Part shown: one piece after another, positions 1-9,896 of the stretch | Numbering within the stretch: position 1 is the stretch's first letter | Layout: each line of letters starts with the position of its first letter | Assembly (NCBI RefSeq): GCF_003324165.1 | Contig: NW_025407886.1 | Span: 28,015-92,014, forward strand | Direction of reading: 5' to 3' | DNA length: 64,000 nucleotides | Origin: Naegleria lovaniensis | Taxonomy: Eukaryota > Heterolobosea > Eutetramitea > Acrasida > Naegleriidae | The notes under the pieces: generated by a model | Told to the model about the DNA's origin: nothing | The model's database searches: none | What the model saw: only the letters and a program-made list of their open reading frames with translations | Program-made: the position numbers and the translations under genes

Positions 1-1
1 A

Positions 2-2062
2 TTATTCGAGTCATTAGAAGTTTCTGATAGAAAACCTCACACTATTGTCATTTATAATAGCTTATCTCATGCAGTGAAGCAAATAATTACTGTGAACACG
101 AAATGCACAAATGCCAAAGTCCAAGACTCATCTCGTCAAAAAATAGATTATCAAGTGATACCTAATGTACACAATCCACAAGAAGAAGCCTCTGCATTCC
201 CATACACCATACAATTTTTGGCCTCAATTGATGGCCTTGCATTTGAGAAAATATCCTTCCAATGTCAAGAGGATACAGAAGGAGATTTACTTGATACCAA
301 TGTGCTGTATGTGAACAGTCCAAACCAAAATCATTATTCAAAGTTCGAGAAGGCCAACGTTCAAGTCAAGTCGATGGACTCAGCTCGCAGTGGAGACCTT
401 ACCATCGAGAATGATTTTTATGTCGTCTCTATTGACAAGAATACCGGATATGTCAATAAGGTAATCACCAAGCATGACGGAAAAGAGCATATTACCAGTA
501 ATCAATTCTTAGAGTACAAAACACAAAACAGTGGTAGCTACTTGTTCAGACCTAATGACGAGGGACCATCTCCGTTAGGTCAGCAATCTCTTTCCTTTGT
601 TTACGTTTCAAAGGGAAATGTTATGGATAAGATATTTGTAGACACTAAGCGTGTAAAAATTTACATTACCCTGCCTCACAACATGAAAGATAGCGTGTTA
701 GAAAAGTTTATTGATTACAGATTTGAGCTGTCTCCTCTTCCAGAAAATTCAGAAACTGTCGCTAGATTTGGAGTTGGAACAAAAAAAGTCAAAGGAAATT
801 TAATTGTGTATGATGGCTTTAATTTTGTGAAGAGAGTTATTCATCCTGCTGCACCTCATCCTGGCCATTTCTATCCTTCAACTTCTGGCGCTGTATTGAA
901 GATGGCTGATTCACAACAAGTATCCATCCTCACAGACCATACCATGGGTGTTACTGCTCAAGACAATGAAGTTGAATTTCTTGTTCACAGAAGACTCATG
1001 AAAGATGACATGAGAGGAATGTCTGAAGCTAACAATGATCAATCACCTCTCAAGTTCAGACTCTCTGTATCTTATTTAATTGGTACAAGCAATGATGATT
1101 TTGTTTCCATGCATAAGAAGAGTCTACTGGTAAATCGACAACCACAGAGCTATATGGTTGATGGAGAAGTTCTTGGCTCATTCAACATTTTCAACAAAAA
1201 TTTCCCTACCAATGCTGAAATATTATCCTTACAAACCAGAGGAATTTCATCAGATGAAGTGTCTATTCGATTTATCAATCTTCATCCATCTAAGAAAGTT
1301 GAAATTAATTTTTCCAATCTCTTCTCTGAAGGAATTGAAGTTTCAGATATCCGAGAACGATCGTTGAACCTAATTTATGACGTTCAAGAGGAACGAAAAA
1401 AGTTAAGATTCAAACAAGATAGTGTCATGAGATTTGATTTTACTAAGGAAGTGACATTATCAGGAGAAGGAGGACAGAACACTGATCAAGAAGGAGTCTT
1501 TTTATCGGATGAAGCAATCGCTGAAATGAACAAAAATCCAGCACAGAGAAAAACACTTGCACTTACCTCTGTGGATCCTGTATTCCGTGTGATCGTACCA
1601 GGATCCAGTATCAAGTCCTATTTCGTTGCCATGACCTTTAGTGGAAAAGGTTTTGTACCAATCTCTCAAAAAGAAGCTGAAAACGAGGATTCTGAAGGAA
1701 AAGAAATTAATGAACTAGGTTTGGAAGAAGAAGAAGAGGACGAAGTCAACTCAAAGAAAGAAGACGGAGACGTAAAAGAATCATCAAAGAAAGAAGATGA
1801 CTTGCGTTCAGAGGATAAATCCAACATTGACATTGTCCAGGAAAATGAAGTAGAAAACAAGCAAGGACCCAAAGACCATGGTGTTGCAACACCGAAAAGC
1901 GCTGCACCATTTTGGATTTTCCCAATATTTGCTCTTGTCCTTTCATTCTTTGGTTGTGTTTGTCTTTCCCTCATCCTAAGACTCTCGAGACGAAAGAAAC
2001 AGCCATCTACCATTTTACCCATGTTCCAAACGGATGCGAATCCTGGTGTGAAAAATGTGTAA
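2..2062 (+). CDS. Alpha-mannosidase (GH38), C-terminal part, 5'-truncated by window
   Basis: The frame is open from base 2, so this is the 3' part (about 686 residues) of a larger gene. The protein shows hallmarks of the beta-rich C-terminal half of class II alpha-mannosidases: VIYNSL near the start, GHFYPSTSGAV, SILTDHTMG, and LVHRRLMKDDMRG with the basic/acidic pattern conserved in lysosomal-type enzymes. The catalytic GH38 domain would lie upstream of the window. These enzymes trim mannose from N-glycans in lysosomes or Golgi. Unusual here is the tail: a Glu/Lys/Asp-rich linker (about 1690-1860), then one hydrophobic segment starting APFWIFPIFALVL, then a basic RRKK stop-transfer and a short cytosolic end. 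That makes it a type I membrane protein, whereas lysosomal forms are usually soluble and Golgi forms carry an N-terminal anchor. Membrane topology is inferred from hydrophobicity only. Confidence 0.88.
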   Translation, partial: LFESLEVSDRKPHTIVIYNSLSHAVKQIITVNTKCTNAKVQDSSRQKIDYQVIPNVHNPQEEASAFPYTIQFLASIDGLAFEKISFQCQEDTEGDLLDTNVLYVNSPNQNHYSKFEKANVQVKSMDSARSGDLTIENDFYVVSIDKNTGYVNKVITKHDGKEHITSNQFLEYKTQNSGSYLFRPNDEGPSPLGQQSLSFVYVSKGNVMDKIFVDTKRVKIYITLPHNMKDSVLEKFIDYRFELSPLPENSETVARFGVGTKKVKGNLIVYDGFNFVKRVIHPAAPHPGHFYPSTSGAVLKMADSQQVSILTDHTMGVTAQDNEVEFLVHRRLMKDDMRGMSEANNDQSPLKFRLSVSYLIGTSNDDFVSMHKKSLLVNRQPQSYMVDGEVLGSFNIFNKNFPTNAEILSLQTRGISSDEVSIRFINLHPSKKVEINFSNLFSEGIEVSDIRERSLNLIYDVQEERKKLRFKQDSVMRFDFTKEVTLSGEGGQNTDQEGVFLSDEAIAEMNKNPAQRKTLALTSVDPVFRVIVPGSSIKSYFVAMTFSGKGFVPISQKEAENEDSEGKEINELGLEEEEEDEVNSKKEDGDVKESSKKEDDLRSEDKSNIDIVQENEVENKQGPKDHGVATPKSAAPFWIFPIFALVLSFFGCVCLSLILRLSRRKKQPSTILPMFQTDANPGVKNV

Positions 2063-2203
2063 CACATCACGTGCAGATATCTTTTGATAATTTAATTTTA
2101 CAGTAATAATAGTGAATTCCCTTATTCTTCACAAGGTCCCTTTGTCTTTAATCATACTTTCCATTGGTTTGAGTTTCGATCGAAAATCCTACTACAACTC
2201 TCT

Positions 2204-3521
2204 CTATTCTTGATCTAATTTTTGTAATTCTGGACGAGAGGGTAAATCCTTTGGTAATTTCAAATTCCATACCAATCCCAACTTTTCCATCATTTTCAAC
2301 ACTTTAAATCCAATATCCAATTCATCATCTTTTAATGCCAATTTTGCAGAACCTGGATAGGCATGATGATTATTATGATAACATTCACCAGCAGTCATGA
2401 CCGCTTGCAATTTTTGAGCAAATTCACTCGTTCCAAGATAGGGCCATCCCTTCACATTATATCCCTGAATACATGCATTCTGAACGTGATACGAGCGCGA
2501 TTGAATAGGTCCATGATTATGAGCATACCATCCCACAAAGAAATGACCATGCACACAAACAGCCACTCGAGCACAAATACCCCAAATGATCCAATGCCAT
2601 CCTCCCAACGCATAAAACAATAAAGCCCAAGGTAATTGTTGTAACATCCAAGTTTTTTCCATGAATTGAAATATCTTATCTTGTGAAATGTTCTCACCTA
2701 AAACGACTTGAGGAGGATGTTTTAATTGAAAAGTGCAATGCATTTGCCAATACGCATCTTTCCAAAAACTCTCTTGTTGTCCGTAATAGGGATGACATTG
2801 TTGGGGAGGTTGACGTTGTGCCCAATCACGTAAATCATGAGCTTTCATCATTCCTATTGGACCAGCAATTCCCATTAAGGTTCCAAAATGGACCAATAGA
2901 TATTCCAACCATTTGGGACATTCATACGAATTGTGAATGAATTTACGATGCATGCCCAATGAGTGTCCAAAAAGAATTGAAATTCCAGTACTGAATGGAA
3001 CCACATTTCAAAAGCAACAAGTGTGTGAGAAATTATATAATGTACAATTCCACGTACGTTCCAATAAACACAGCTAAATCTTGAAGAATTAATGAAGGAT
3101 CGAACGTGAGAATTCCACCAACAATTGCAGTATAGGACATGCCAGCATACCACAAGGACTTTAATGGAGAATATTTCACTTCTCCTTCCAAGGCGTTACA
3201 TTTTGGGTCTGTGGGATGAATTCGTGGAACTCCAGGTTGATAGGTCGGATGAGATTTGTAGTGTGTTGTTTCGTGAACATTCACGTTCGATAATGTTTGT
3301 TGTTGTTGGTTGGTAACTGAATGGTGATGAGAGAAAAAGATTCGTTGGTTTCGTTGTAAATTCGAATAGAGCTCAGGAAGCAAGCTCTTGTTGTATTGTT
3401 TGTTGGCAAGAGCGTTCGGAAGAACGAGTAACAACAATCTGCTCCTGGCTGACAGCATGCTAACGTTGGGCTGAGAGATTCTTTTTTTTTCAAAAAGACA
3501 ACAGTGACTGGAAGATATCAA
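2204..3521 (-). CDS. Fatty-acid (acyl-CoA delta-9-type) desaturase, two exons
   Basis: Model: complement of 3058-3521 joined to 2204-2990, with a 67-bp intron (donor GTACGT, acceptor TTCCATTCAG). Splicing creates a smooth reading FIGTTGISILFGHSLGMHR. The product is about 416 residues, or about 396 if translation starts at the second Met (MLSARSRLLLL), which begins a basic, hydrophobic, mitochondrial-type leader. Histidine motifs visible are HRKFIH (H-x4-H), HDLRDWAQRQ in place of the usual HRxHH, and HNNHH near the end, with several membrane segments between. This set of boxes is that of a subgroup of membrane di-iron desaturases common in bacteria. Expected reaction: oxygen-dependent insertion of a cis double bond into a saturated acyl chain, with electrons from cytochrome b5 or ferredoxin. 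Substrate and exact position of the double bond cannot be read from the sequence. It ends tail to tail with the mannosidase gene. Confidence 0.88.
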
Positions 3522-3671
3522 AATGTCAACTGGAATGATTTTGATAGGTAGAAAAGTTTCGCTTTGCTAGAGATGAAAAGTAGCAACATGGATGGTCGTT
3601 GTCTTCAAAAAGCAAAATGATATGTATTGTAAACAATAAATGAGTTTGGATGAGTGGATGAAGACTTCTTC

Positions 3672-4093
3672 ATGTTTAAAAACTGTCTCCGTTGGCTTTG
3701 CTGGCAAAGTTTTACTTCCAATACTTGTATTATCTTTGCATTGCTGATGAAAAACGTTTCAAAGAAGAACATAAGCTCAGGTCTCACTTGTATCCAGAAT
3801 CATGGAGGCAATTTAGAAACTGCTGTTTGGATTTGGTGATTGATCAAAATTTTAACGTTCCTAAAAGAAAAGACAGAAATCGAAAGAGAGATTATAGTCG
3901 CCTCTTTCAAGAACGCTTGGCATGGTTACCAACTATGTATCAGGAAGTAATGGGTCTCCCTTTTACGATGAACACCAAGGTGGAAATACCAAGTGTGAAA
4001 TCTATCCTGCCAGTAGAGTTTTATTGTAATGGTTGCACCAAACATCAAGAACAACGTTCAAGCTATGCAACATATCTTTGTGATGTCGTTTGA
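3672..4093 (+). pseudogene. Small unrecognised gene needing one base in an A run, or decayed remnant
   Basis: An open frame of about 133 codons ends at 4093 but has no ATG at its head. An ATG at 3672 lies in another frame, and the two meet at an A5 run (about 3678-3682). One extra A there would give a continuous 140-residue protein starting MFKKLSPLALLAKFYFQ. The product would be basic and rich in aromatic residues (LRSHLYPESWRQFRN, RDYSRLFQERLAWLPTMYQ), with a late CNGC motif. I recognise no family. It could be a small real gene with a sequencing indel, an exon of a gene whose first exon I did not find, or a decayed fragment. Confidence is low because no homologous motif supports it. Confidence 0.35.
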
Positions 4094-4915
4094 ATGATGG
4101 AACGTTGTATCTGTATGAACAGTTGAAGTCTGATTTCGATTCAGACCTTTGTTTTCTCGGAACGCTGGTGCTTAGTATGGCTAGTCGGACATCACTGTTA
4201 GATATTTGTTAACCGTTGAACCACTTCTTGAAAAACTTGGAAAGAGAGGGATCAACGCCATAGGCAGTCAGACGTAGATATCATGAGCTAAACGAGAAAG
4301 AAGAACAGTCTCAATAGCGAACTACAATGAGCGACAGTGCTTAGACCTTAGTTAATTTTTTATATCTAACGAAAGTATAAAGCACACTGAATATTTGATA
4401 AACTTCTTTGACTCATGTCAAGTTCTCATATAAGTTGCCTCATACACAATAACCAATTTGTCTAAGGTGTATTGAAATCCAAAATTATGGAGAATCCATC
4501 CCATTTTCATTACATTGAGATCCATTTCAGTAAGGTACGTCTTCGAATTTCTTCCCCTTTTGAAAACAAAATCCAAGTAACTCATTCCTGCACTCATGTC
4601 ATACTCACAATTCTTCTGGTTGTTTTGCTTTTTAACCTCTCTTTAATATTTCAACAGTGACTCCCAAGTTTTCAAGAATTCAATTTGCAAATTCAAAAAT
4701 AACTTTAAAAAAATTGAACCTCTTGACCAACAACAACACACTGAGTGGTGTCCTTTTTTTGTGTTTGTTTGATATTGCTACCAAAGAGAAAACACAACAA
4801 CAACTATCAAATTGAGTAGCGAATTTTATTTTGGGCCCAGCCACTTGCTTCATCATTATCGCGCGAACTTCTCATCAACTTTTTCTTCCCGATATAAAGA
4901 CTATTGAATGAAATA
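4094..4915. other. Intergenic region upstream of the capping enzyme gene
   Basis: About 820 bp with no convincing gene. A 62-codon frame at 4472-4660 starts only with TTG and has no recognisable motif. The last 150 bp are A/T-rich and probably hold the promoter and leader of the capping enzyme gene. No tRNA or other RNA gene was recognised by eye. Confidence 0.5.
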
Positions 4916-6979
4916 ATGGAGAGTTTGAACCCAAGCGAATTTTGTAGAGCATCTAGTAGTTTCATACAATGTGTTCTCTCTCAGAATGAGGCGCATGAAG
5001 CCTTTGGAGCCTTGCAAGAGATGATTGATAATAACACTTCAAGTGCTGCTCTTGAACGAGAACATGGCTCCTATCAGCTAAAAACAATACTGCAGAAAAA
5101 CCTTGAACTCAATGATCCTAATCATTTTCCTGGTCCTATGGCTGTTCAGATATCGAGGACCTCTCTCGAAAAATTGAGGAACAATGAGTATTACATTACG
5201 GAAAAGTCGGACGGAATTCGTGCCATGATGATGATGCTGTGCAGCAAGAATTTTCCTCGTTGGGTTTATGATGATGATCATACGGACCAATTTAACTTAT
5301 TGGAAAACTGTGCCATTGAATGTACATATCATCATGCAAAGCAAGGTGCAAAAGAAGATGTTGTGCTTCAATTGACAATTCTTGCAAACACTAACTTTCT
5401 TTACAATAGAAGAACAAACACTGTTCAATTATTGAACACAAACACAAATACGCGGAGAACATTGAAGAGGTTGAGCGGATGGTGCTTTTCTTTCTTTTTT
5501 GACAGAAATTTTGAATTTTATTTATGCTTGGAAGAAATTGTGTTTCCAACAAAGAGTACCATTTCAGGCAAGGTTGTGAAGATGGCAGATGTTAAATATC
5601 AAGACTTGGTAATTTTGGACGGAGAAATTGTTTACAATATTCAAGAAAAGAGATATAACTATTCTATTTATGATGTCATTAGCTTTGTGAAGGAATATAT
5701 TCACAAAGAAACAAATACTGCAGTCGATAAGATTGTGTCATTGCGAAAAGAATCCATGACAACTCGATACAAAGAAATAACAAGCGGTGTCACTGATCCT
5801 CACTATTACTATTACCAAAAAGTTTTGCGAAAACCCACCCCAAAGAGTCTCAAATTAATTCGAAAACACTTTTATGACAAGACGGAGTTGATGACAGTTC
5901 TTAATTGCATCAAAGAGGATCCAAAAACAGGCGAGTACATTTATAAGGGGTACAACAAAAACGATGGACTTATATTTACCCCTAAATCTGGAGAATTAAG
6001 CGCATTCAAGCCAGGATCCAATGACTATTTAATGAAATGGAAATGGCCCAATAAGCTAACATGTGATTTTCTAGTGTGTCCTGTGAACAACTCGCCAATC
6101 GTTGAGAATGCACGTAATTCTGCTGATAACTGCTTCTATTTTTACTTTCAATTTAAGAGAAAGCTCACTCTATTCTCTGTATGTCAAGTTAAAAAGATTT
6201 CAGAGAGTCTTGTTGCTCGATTTAAAGGATTGGAAGCAAACGAGGCTCTTATTGCTGAGTGTGGATACGATTTGCCCAATTATGGAGGATGGTATTTCCT
6301 TCTTATTAGGGAGGATAAAAACACGCCCAATGCATTCAAAACAGTCGCAAATACCCTTGAAAACATGCTAGAGAATGTCACTGTAGATGATTTGCAATAT
6401 TATTTGTTGCCAAGCGATTCGTACGACAGCAAAAAGTATAAGAGAATATTGGATTCTAGAGAACAATTTTTGCGTGAATATGAAGCAAAAGTTGTGGAGT
6501 TGAAAGCATTTGCTTATTTCAAGCTAGCTCACCATCAGGGGTCTCTTTCTCTTCAATACTGCATTGCCGATGACGGAGTTTCTTGGAATTTTCATTGTTA
6601 CGTCGGTGACTCCAAAGTTAATTTGGATCATGTCAGAAACAGCCATAACCAAGTCGTTGAAACTTATTTCAATCCAATGGATGGCAAATATGTTGTGACT
6701 CGAACAGTCACAGTTGCTCAGGACGAGTTGGTAAAAGTTTGCAGTGGCTCCAAGTTGCTAGACAAATTATTACTCATGGAGAAGGCACGAAATTTGGCAG
6801 ACGCACACTTTGCAAAATCATCACCACACACTTCTCGATCGTCACCGGCGCACTCTTCTTCGACCAGTAGTCAACAACAGAAGAGGTCAATTCAAGAAAC
6901 AGATGCCAATGGTAGCCATGCTCTACCATCCAGCACTGGACAAAACGGAGAGCCATCCATGAAAAAGGTCAAGCAATAA
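4916..6979 (+). CDS. mRNA guanylyltransferase (capping enzyme)
   Basis: The 687-residue product carries the nucleotidyltransferase motifs of GTP:mRNA guanylyltransferases: motif I EKSDGIR with the GMP-accepting lysine at about residue 97, motif III/IIIa VILDGEIV (about 233-239), motif IV NDGLIFTP (about 349-356), and motif V LMKWKWP (about 372-378). An OB-fold-like stretch follows (CQVKKISESLVARF, YDLPNYGGWYFLLIRED). The enzyme transfers GMP from GTP to the 5'-diphosphate end of nascent Pol II transcripts in the nucleus. There is no N-terminal phosphatase domain of the animal/plant type, so the triphosphatase is presumably a separate protein as in fungi. The C-terminal part is longer than in yeast enzymes: about 200 residues after the OB fold, of unknown role, ending in a Ser/His/Gln-rich basic tail. 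I chose the ATG at 4916 over an in-frame TTG at 4904. No intron is apparent. Confidence 0.93.
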   Translation: MESLNPSEFCRASSSFIQCVLSQNEAHEAFGALQEMIDNNTSSAALEREHGSYQLKTILQKNLELNDPNHFPGPMAVQISRTSLEKLRNNEYYITEKSDGIRAMMMMLCSKNFPRWVYDDDHTDQFNLLENCAIECTYHHAKQGAKEDVVLQLTILANTNFLYNRRTNTVQLLNTNTNTRRTLKRLSGWCFSFFFDRNFEFYLCLEEIVFPTKSTISGKVVKMADVKYQDLVILDGEIVYNIQEKRYNYSIYDVISFVKEYIHKETNTAVDKIVSLRKESMTTRYKEITSGVTDPHYYYYQKVLRKPTPKSLKLIRKHFYDKTELMTVLNCIKEDPKTGEYIYKGYNKNDGLIFTPKSGELSAFKPGSNDYLMKWKWPNKLTCDFLVCPVNNSPIVENARNSADNCFYFYFQFKRKLTLFSVCQVKKISESLVARFKGLEANEALIAECGYDLPNYGGWYFLLIREDKNTPNAFKTVANTLENMLENVTVDDLQYYLLPSDSYDSKKYKRILDSREQFLREYEAKVVELKAFAYFKLAHHQGSLSLQYCIADDGVSWNFHCYVGDSKVNLDHVRNSHNQVVETYFNPMDGKYVVTRTVTVAQDELVKVCSGSKLLDKLLLMEKARNLADAHFAKSSPHTSRSSPAHSSSTSSQQQKRSIQETDANGSHALPSSTGQNGEPSMKKVKQ

Positions 6980-7087
6980 AAGAGGCATATGATATTAGGA
7001 TGGCAGTTCAGATTTGTTAATACATTTAATGGCATTAATTCCAGCCAAAATTTGAACCCGCTTCAACGCAAACTCTCTTTTCTTTCT

Positions 7088-8806
7088 TCACTGTTTATCA
7101 TCGCCACAACTGTTTTTTCTTAACTGCTCCATCAGTTGTGCTACAGCTTTTCGACATGCTTCTTGCTTGGCTTCAATTTTTGTTCGAAAACAAGCACTCT
7201 CTGTCTTGAAATTTGTCAAGGTAAATTCTGGTGGCGAGTTTGAAAAATCAATGGATACCATTGCTGAAAAATTTCCATTCACATCTTTCGTGAATTGTTC
7301 AGACATTTGTCCTCCTAATTGTTGCAGTATCAAGTTCAAATTTTGAATTGGATTTTCATGAAGATGTCCAACTTTTTTCAACTTTTCAAGCAGTTTTTCC
7401 AGCACAACAAGAGGCTCATGAGTGACTCCTGTAAGGTGGGTAATCCAAGGTGCAGTTCCACACATTGGTTTAGATGATGAACATTTTGGACATGTGAATG
7501 TTAGATTGCACAAATATGTGAGAAGATCTTTTGCTGAAGGTCTTGTCTGGATATTGACATCAAGCATTTTCTCAATGAGCTCTTTTTCAATTTCATACAA
7601 ATCTTGGCATTGAGATAAAAACGAGTGAGTGTTTTCCCTCAAGTCTTTCAAATTTTCAAGTCTTTCTGTTCCAGTTTTGAAAAAGGTTAACCTTGTAATA
7701 ATGATTTCATATTGAATATTATTCTCATCGAATGATTGTTCAACATTAATACATACATTTCATAAAAAATAATTCCAAGACTGAACATGTCTACTTTCAA
7801 ATTGTTTTCTCTGGATTCATTTCCAGGAATATAAAAGTCCGTACCACGATCCTCATTAATGTTTTGGCTGTCATTGTGATGATAACTGAGACCAAAATCA
7901 CCCAATTTAATCTCACCTCCATTGATGAAAATATTATCAGGTTTCTACATGTTGAAAATCCAATCGCAAGTTCATTCCAAAACACAGAAATGAATTACTT
8001 ACTAAATCACTGTGAACAATCGATTTCTCACTTAAAAATACAAGTACTTCCAATATCTGCATGAAATATTTCCATGCGTCGCCTCTCTTCAGCTTTTTTT
8101 TGATTGCGTGTCTCATTGTTGTTTCACAATATTCCATTTGCATGCACAGTACTTCTTGGTCGGTAATGTTTTGCTTCTGATCTGAATGGTCAAAGAGCTC
8201 GTCAATTTCGTCAACAAGGGGTTCTGTCCAAACACTATAATATCTCACCACACGAGGGTGATGAAGAGATGATAGTTTCTTTGCTTCCTCCTTGGCCTCT
8301 CCAATAGAGACAGGAATGCTATCGTTGGTAGACAAATGACACGAATTGGAGGCACCCTTTTCTTCATTGGAAAACTTGACCAATTTAATGGCGTAGATTT
8401 TGTTTTCCATTCGATGCTCGCCTTTGATCACGGTTCCAAACGCTCCAGATCCCAACTTGAAGCCCTTTCTTTCAATGTGAAAATCTTTTCTCAATCTACT
8501 GGTTGGCATTTCAAGAGACGAATCTACATCCGTTTCGGCAATGGAGACTTGAGTTTCATTGTCTTCGTCCTCATCTTGTGCATCATCTAATGAAATATTG
8601 TTCATCATAAACTCTAGCATTTTCTGCTTTGAGAAATTCTTGAATTTTACGTCTGTTTGTTGCAACTGTTTGATAGTTGTTAGTAGTTCCTTTTGGAATT
8701 TCTCAAGAATGAAGTCTGAGTTGGGAGAAGAGCAAGAACTTTGAGAAGATTGATGTGATGAACCGTCATGAGAACAACCTGTACTGTGAGTTGAGCGAGA
8801 TGACAC
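7088..8806 (-). CDS. eIF2alpha-kinase-like protein kinase with possible C-terminal dsRNA-binding fold
   Basis: Model: complement of 8003-8806, 7757-7944 and 7088-7691, with introns of 58 and 65 bp (GTAAGT and GTATGT donors). It gives about 531 residues. Kinase motifs: GSGAFG (about 119-124), AIKLVKF with Lys141, HHPRVVRYYSVW, MQMEYCETTMR, IVHSDLKPDN (Asp267, completed by splicing), GDFG (Asp284), and KVDMFSLGIIFYEM followed by TGTER. The RYYxxW, QMEYCE, VDMFSLGIIFYEM and TER signatures are those of eIF2alpha kinases, which shut down translation initiation by phosphorylating eIF2alpha. Residues about 444-522 read as helix, three strands, helix, ending KIEAKQEACRKAVAQLMEQL, which resembles a double-stranded-RNA-binding domain. 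No RWD or HisRS-like part of GCN2 is present. The start is uncertain: the frame is open to 8872 but has no ATG there, so an upstream exon or Met63 may be used. Confidence 0.86.
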
Positions 8807-8880
8807 CTCTTGATCTTGATCGGTTGTAGAGGATCGACAAGATGCTGATGAATGATATTCTTGATCGAGTTGTTATATTT

Positions 8881-9016
8881 TGGCACCTTACACCTTACAC
8901 TTAGTGTCAGTGCTGTTTGCATTTGACACTTGAGTGCCAAATGAATGAAGTGTGATTTGTATTTGACACTTGAGTGTAAGGTGCTATTTGTATTTGACAC
9001 TTGAGTGTAAGGTGCG
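8881..9016. repeat. Left repeat cluster (TTTGACACTTGAGTGTAAGG-type units)
   Basis: The unit TATTTGACACTTGAGTGTAA with GGTGC following occurs twice nearly perfectly (about 8959-8983 and 8990-9015), and a degenerate copy GCATTTGACACTTGAGTGCC lies at about 8919-8938. Each unit contains the short palindrome CACTTGAGTG. The outermost part is the inverted terminal sequence of the surrounding element. Confidence 0.7.
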
Positions 9017-9896
9017 AAATGGATGTTGATTGAAATGGAGGTACTAGTTTGTGAACCTAACCATTCTACTTCGTGTTCATATAAAAAGGTCAATAACGAA
9101 TCTATCAAACAAAAAAAAAAGCATGATTTAATCTCATGCATCTACTTTCCTTACGTATGTTAGCTTGGACCTTCGTATGAAAGGAGTTAGGAGGCACAAA
9201 AGATGATATGTTCCTTTCATTCACGATGATAGACTCAGCCGTTAAGAAGTATGACTACGAAACAAAAAGTGATTCCAGTTCCCTTAATTGTACCCTTCTG
9301 ATTGCTTCAGCTTGACTTTTGCTGTTACCGTCATTCCCAAATCACTCAAATTCGATTACATCAGCCAACAACAGTGTTGAGCACCATTCTCTTGTTCTTC
9401 TCACCGTTTTTGTAACAATTGAACAAAAGTACATGTCACTATGAAGAAAAGCTGGCAAGTTTCACTCCCCTGTTGAACCAAATGAAAATGTTTTCCTGTA
9501 CTGCAAGTGTTTTTCCTCAACATAAATCGTCTCTCAAGTTCATTCAGCAAGCTCTGACATCCTGTTCGACAACTTCATCTCAATCTCTTTCAACGCCGTG
9601 TTGTATGGCGCAACATCAACTCAGAAAACAGGTGCTGAACGGTGGAACATTATTTGAACCACTGCCTCACAACGCTTCACCTTAGAAAATGAGCGTGAGT
9701 CTATTCTTCCCTCCATAAACTAAATTTCGTAGATGATCATTTGGTATTGTCGTTGTCAGACGAATTGTCCAAAAATTGCGTTCGTGATACTCGATGATGA
9801 TTGTGTAGTGAAGAGAATTTTGAGGCCCGTTGCTCACAACCGTGAAGACGGAGGTTTGTAATTTCAAAATAATATTTAAATAAATTAAAAAATATA

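Noticed and set aside
1666-2070. 134-codon minus-strand frame in the mannosidase tail
   Set aside because: Antisense of the acidic Glu-rich linker, which gives Ser/Phe/Leu-rich shadow translation.
8680-9141. 153-codon minus-strand frame covering the left repeat cluster
   Set aside because: Overlaps the kinase in another frame and is mostly translated repeats.
9419-9685. 88-codon plus-strand frame inside the inverted-repeat element
   Set aside because: Starts with TTG, no transposase or other motif, composition like noncoding sequence.
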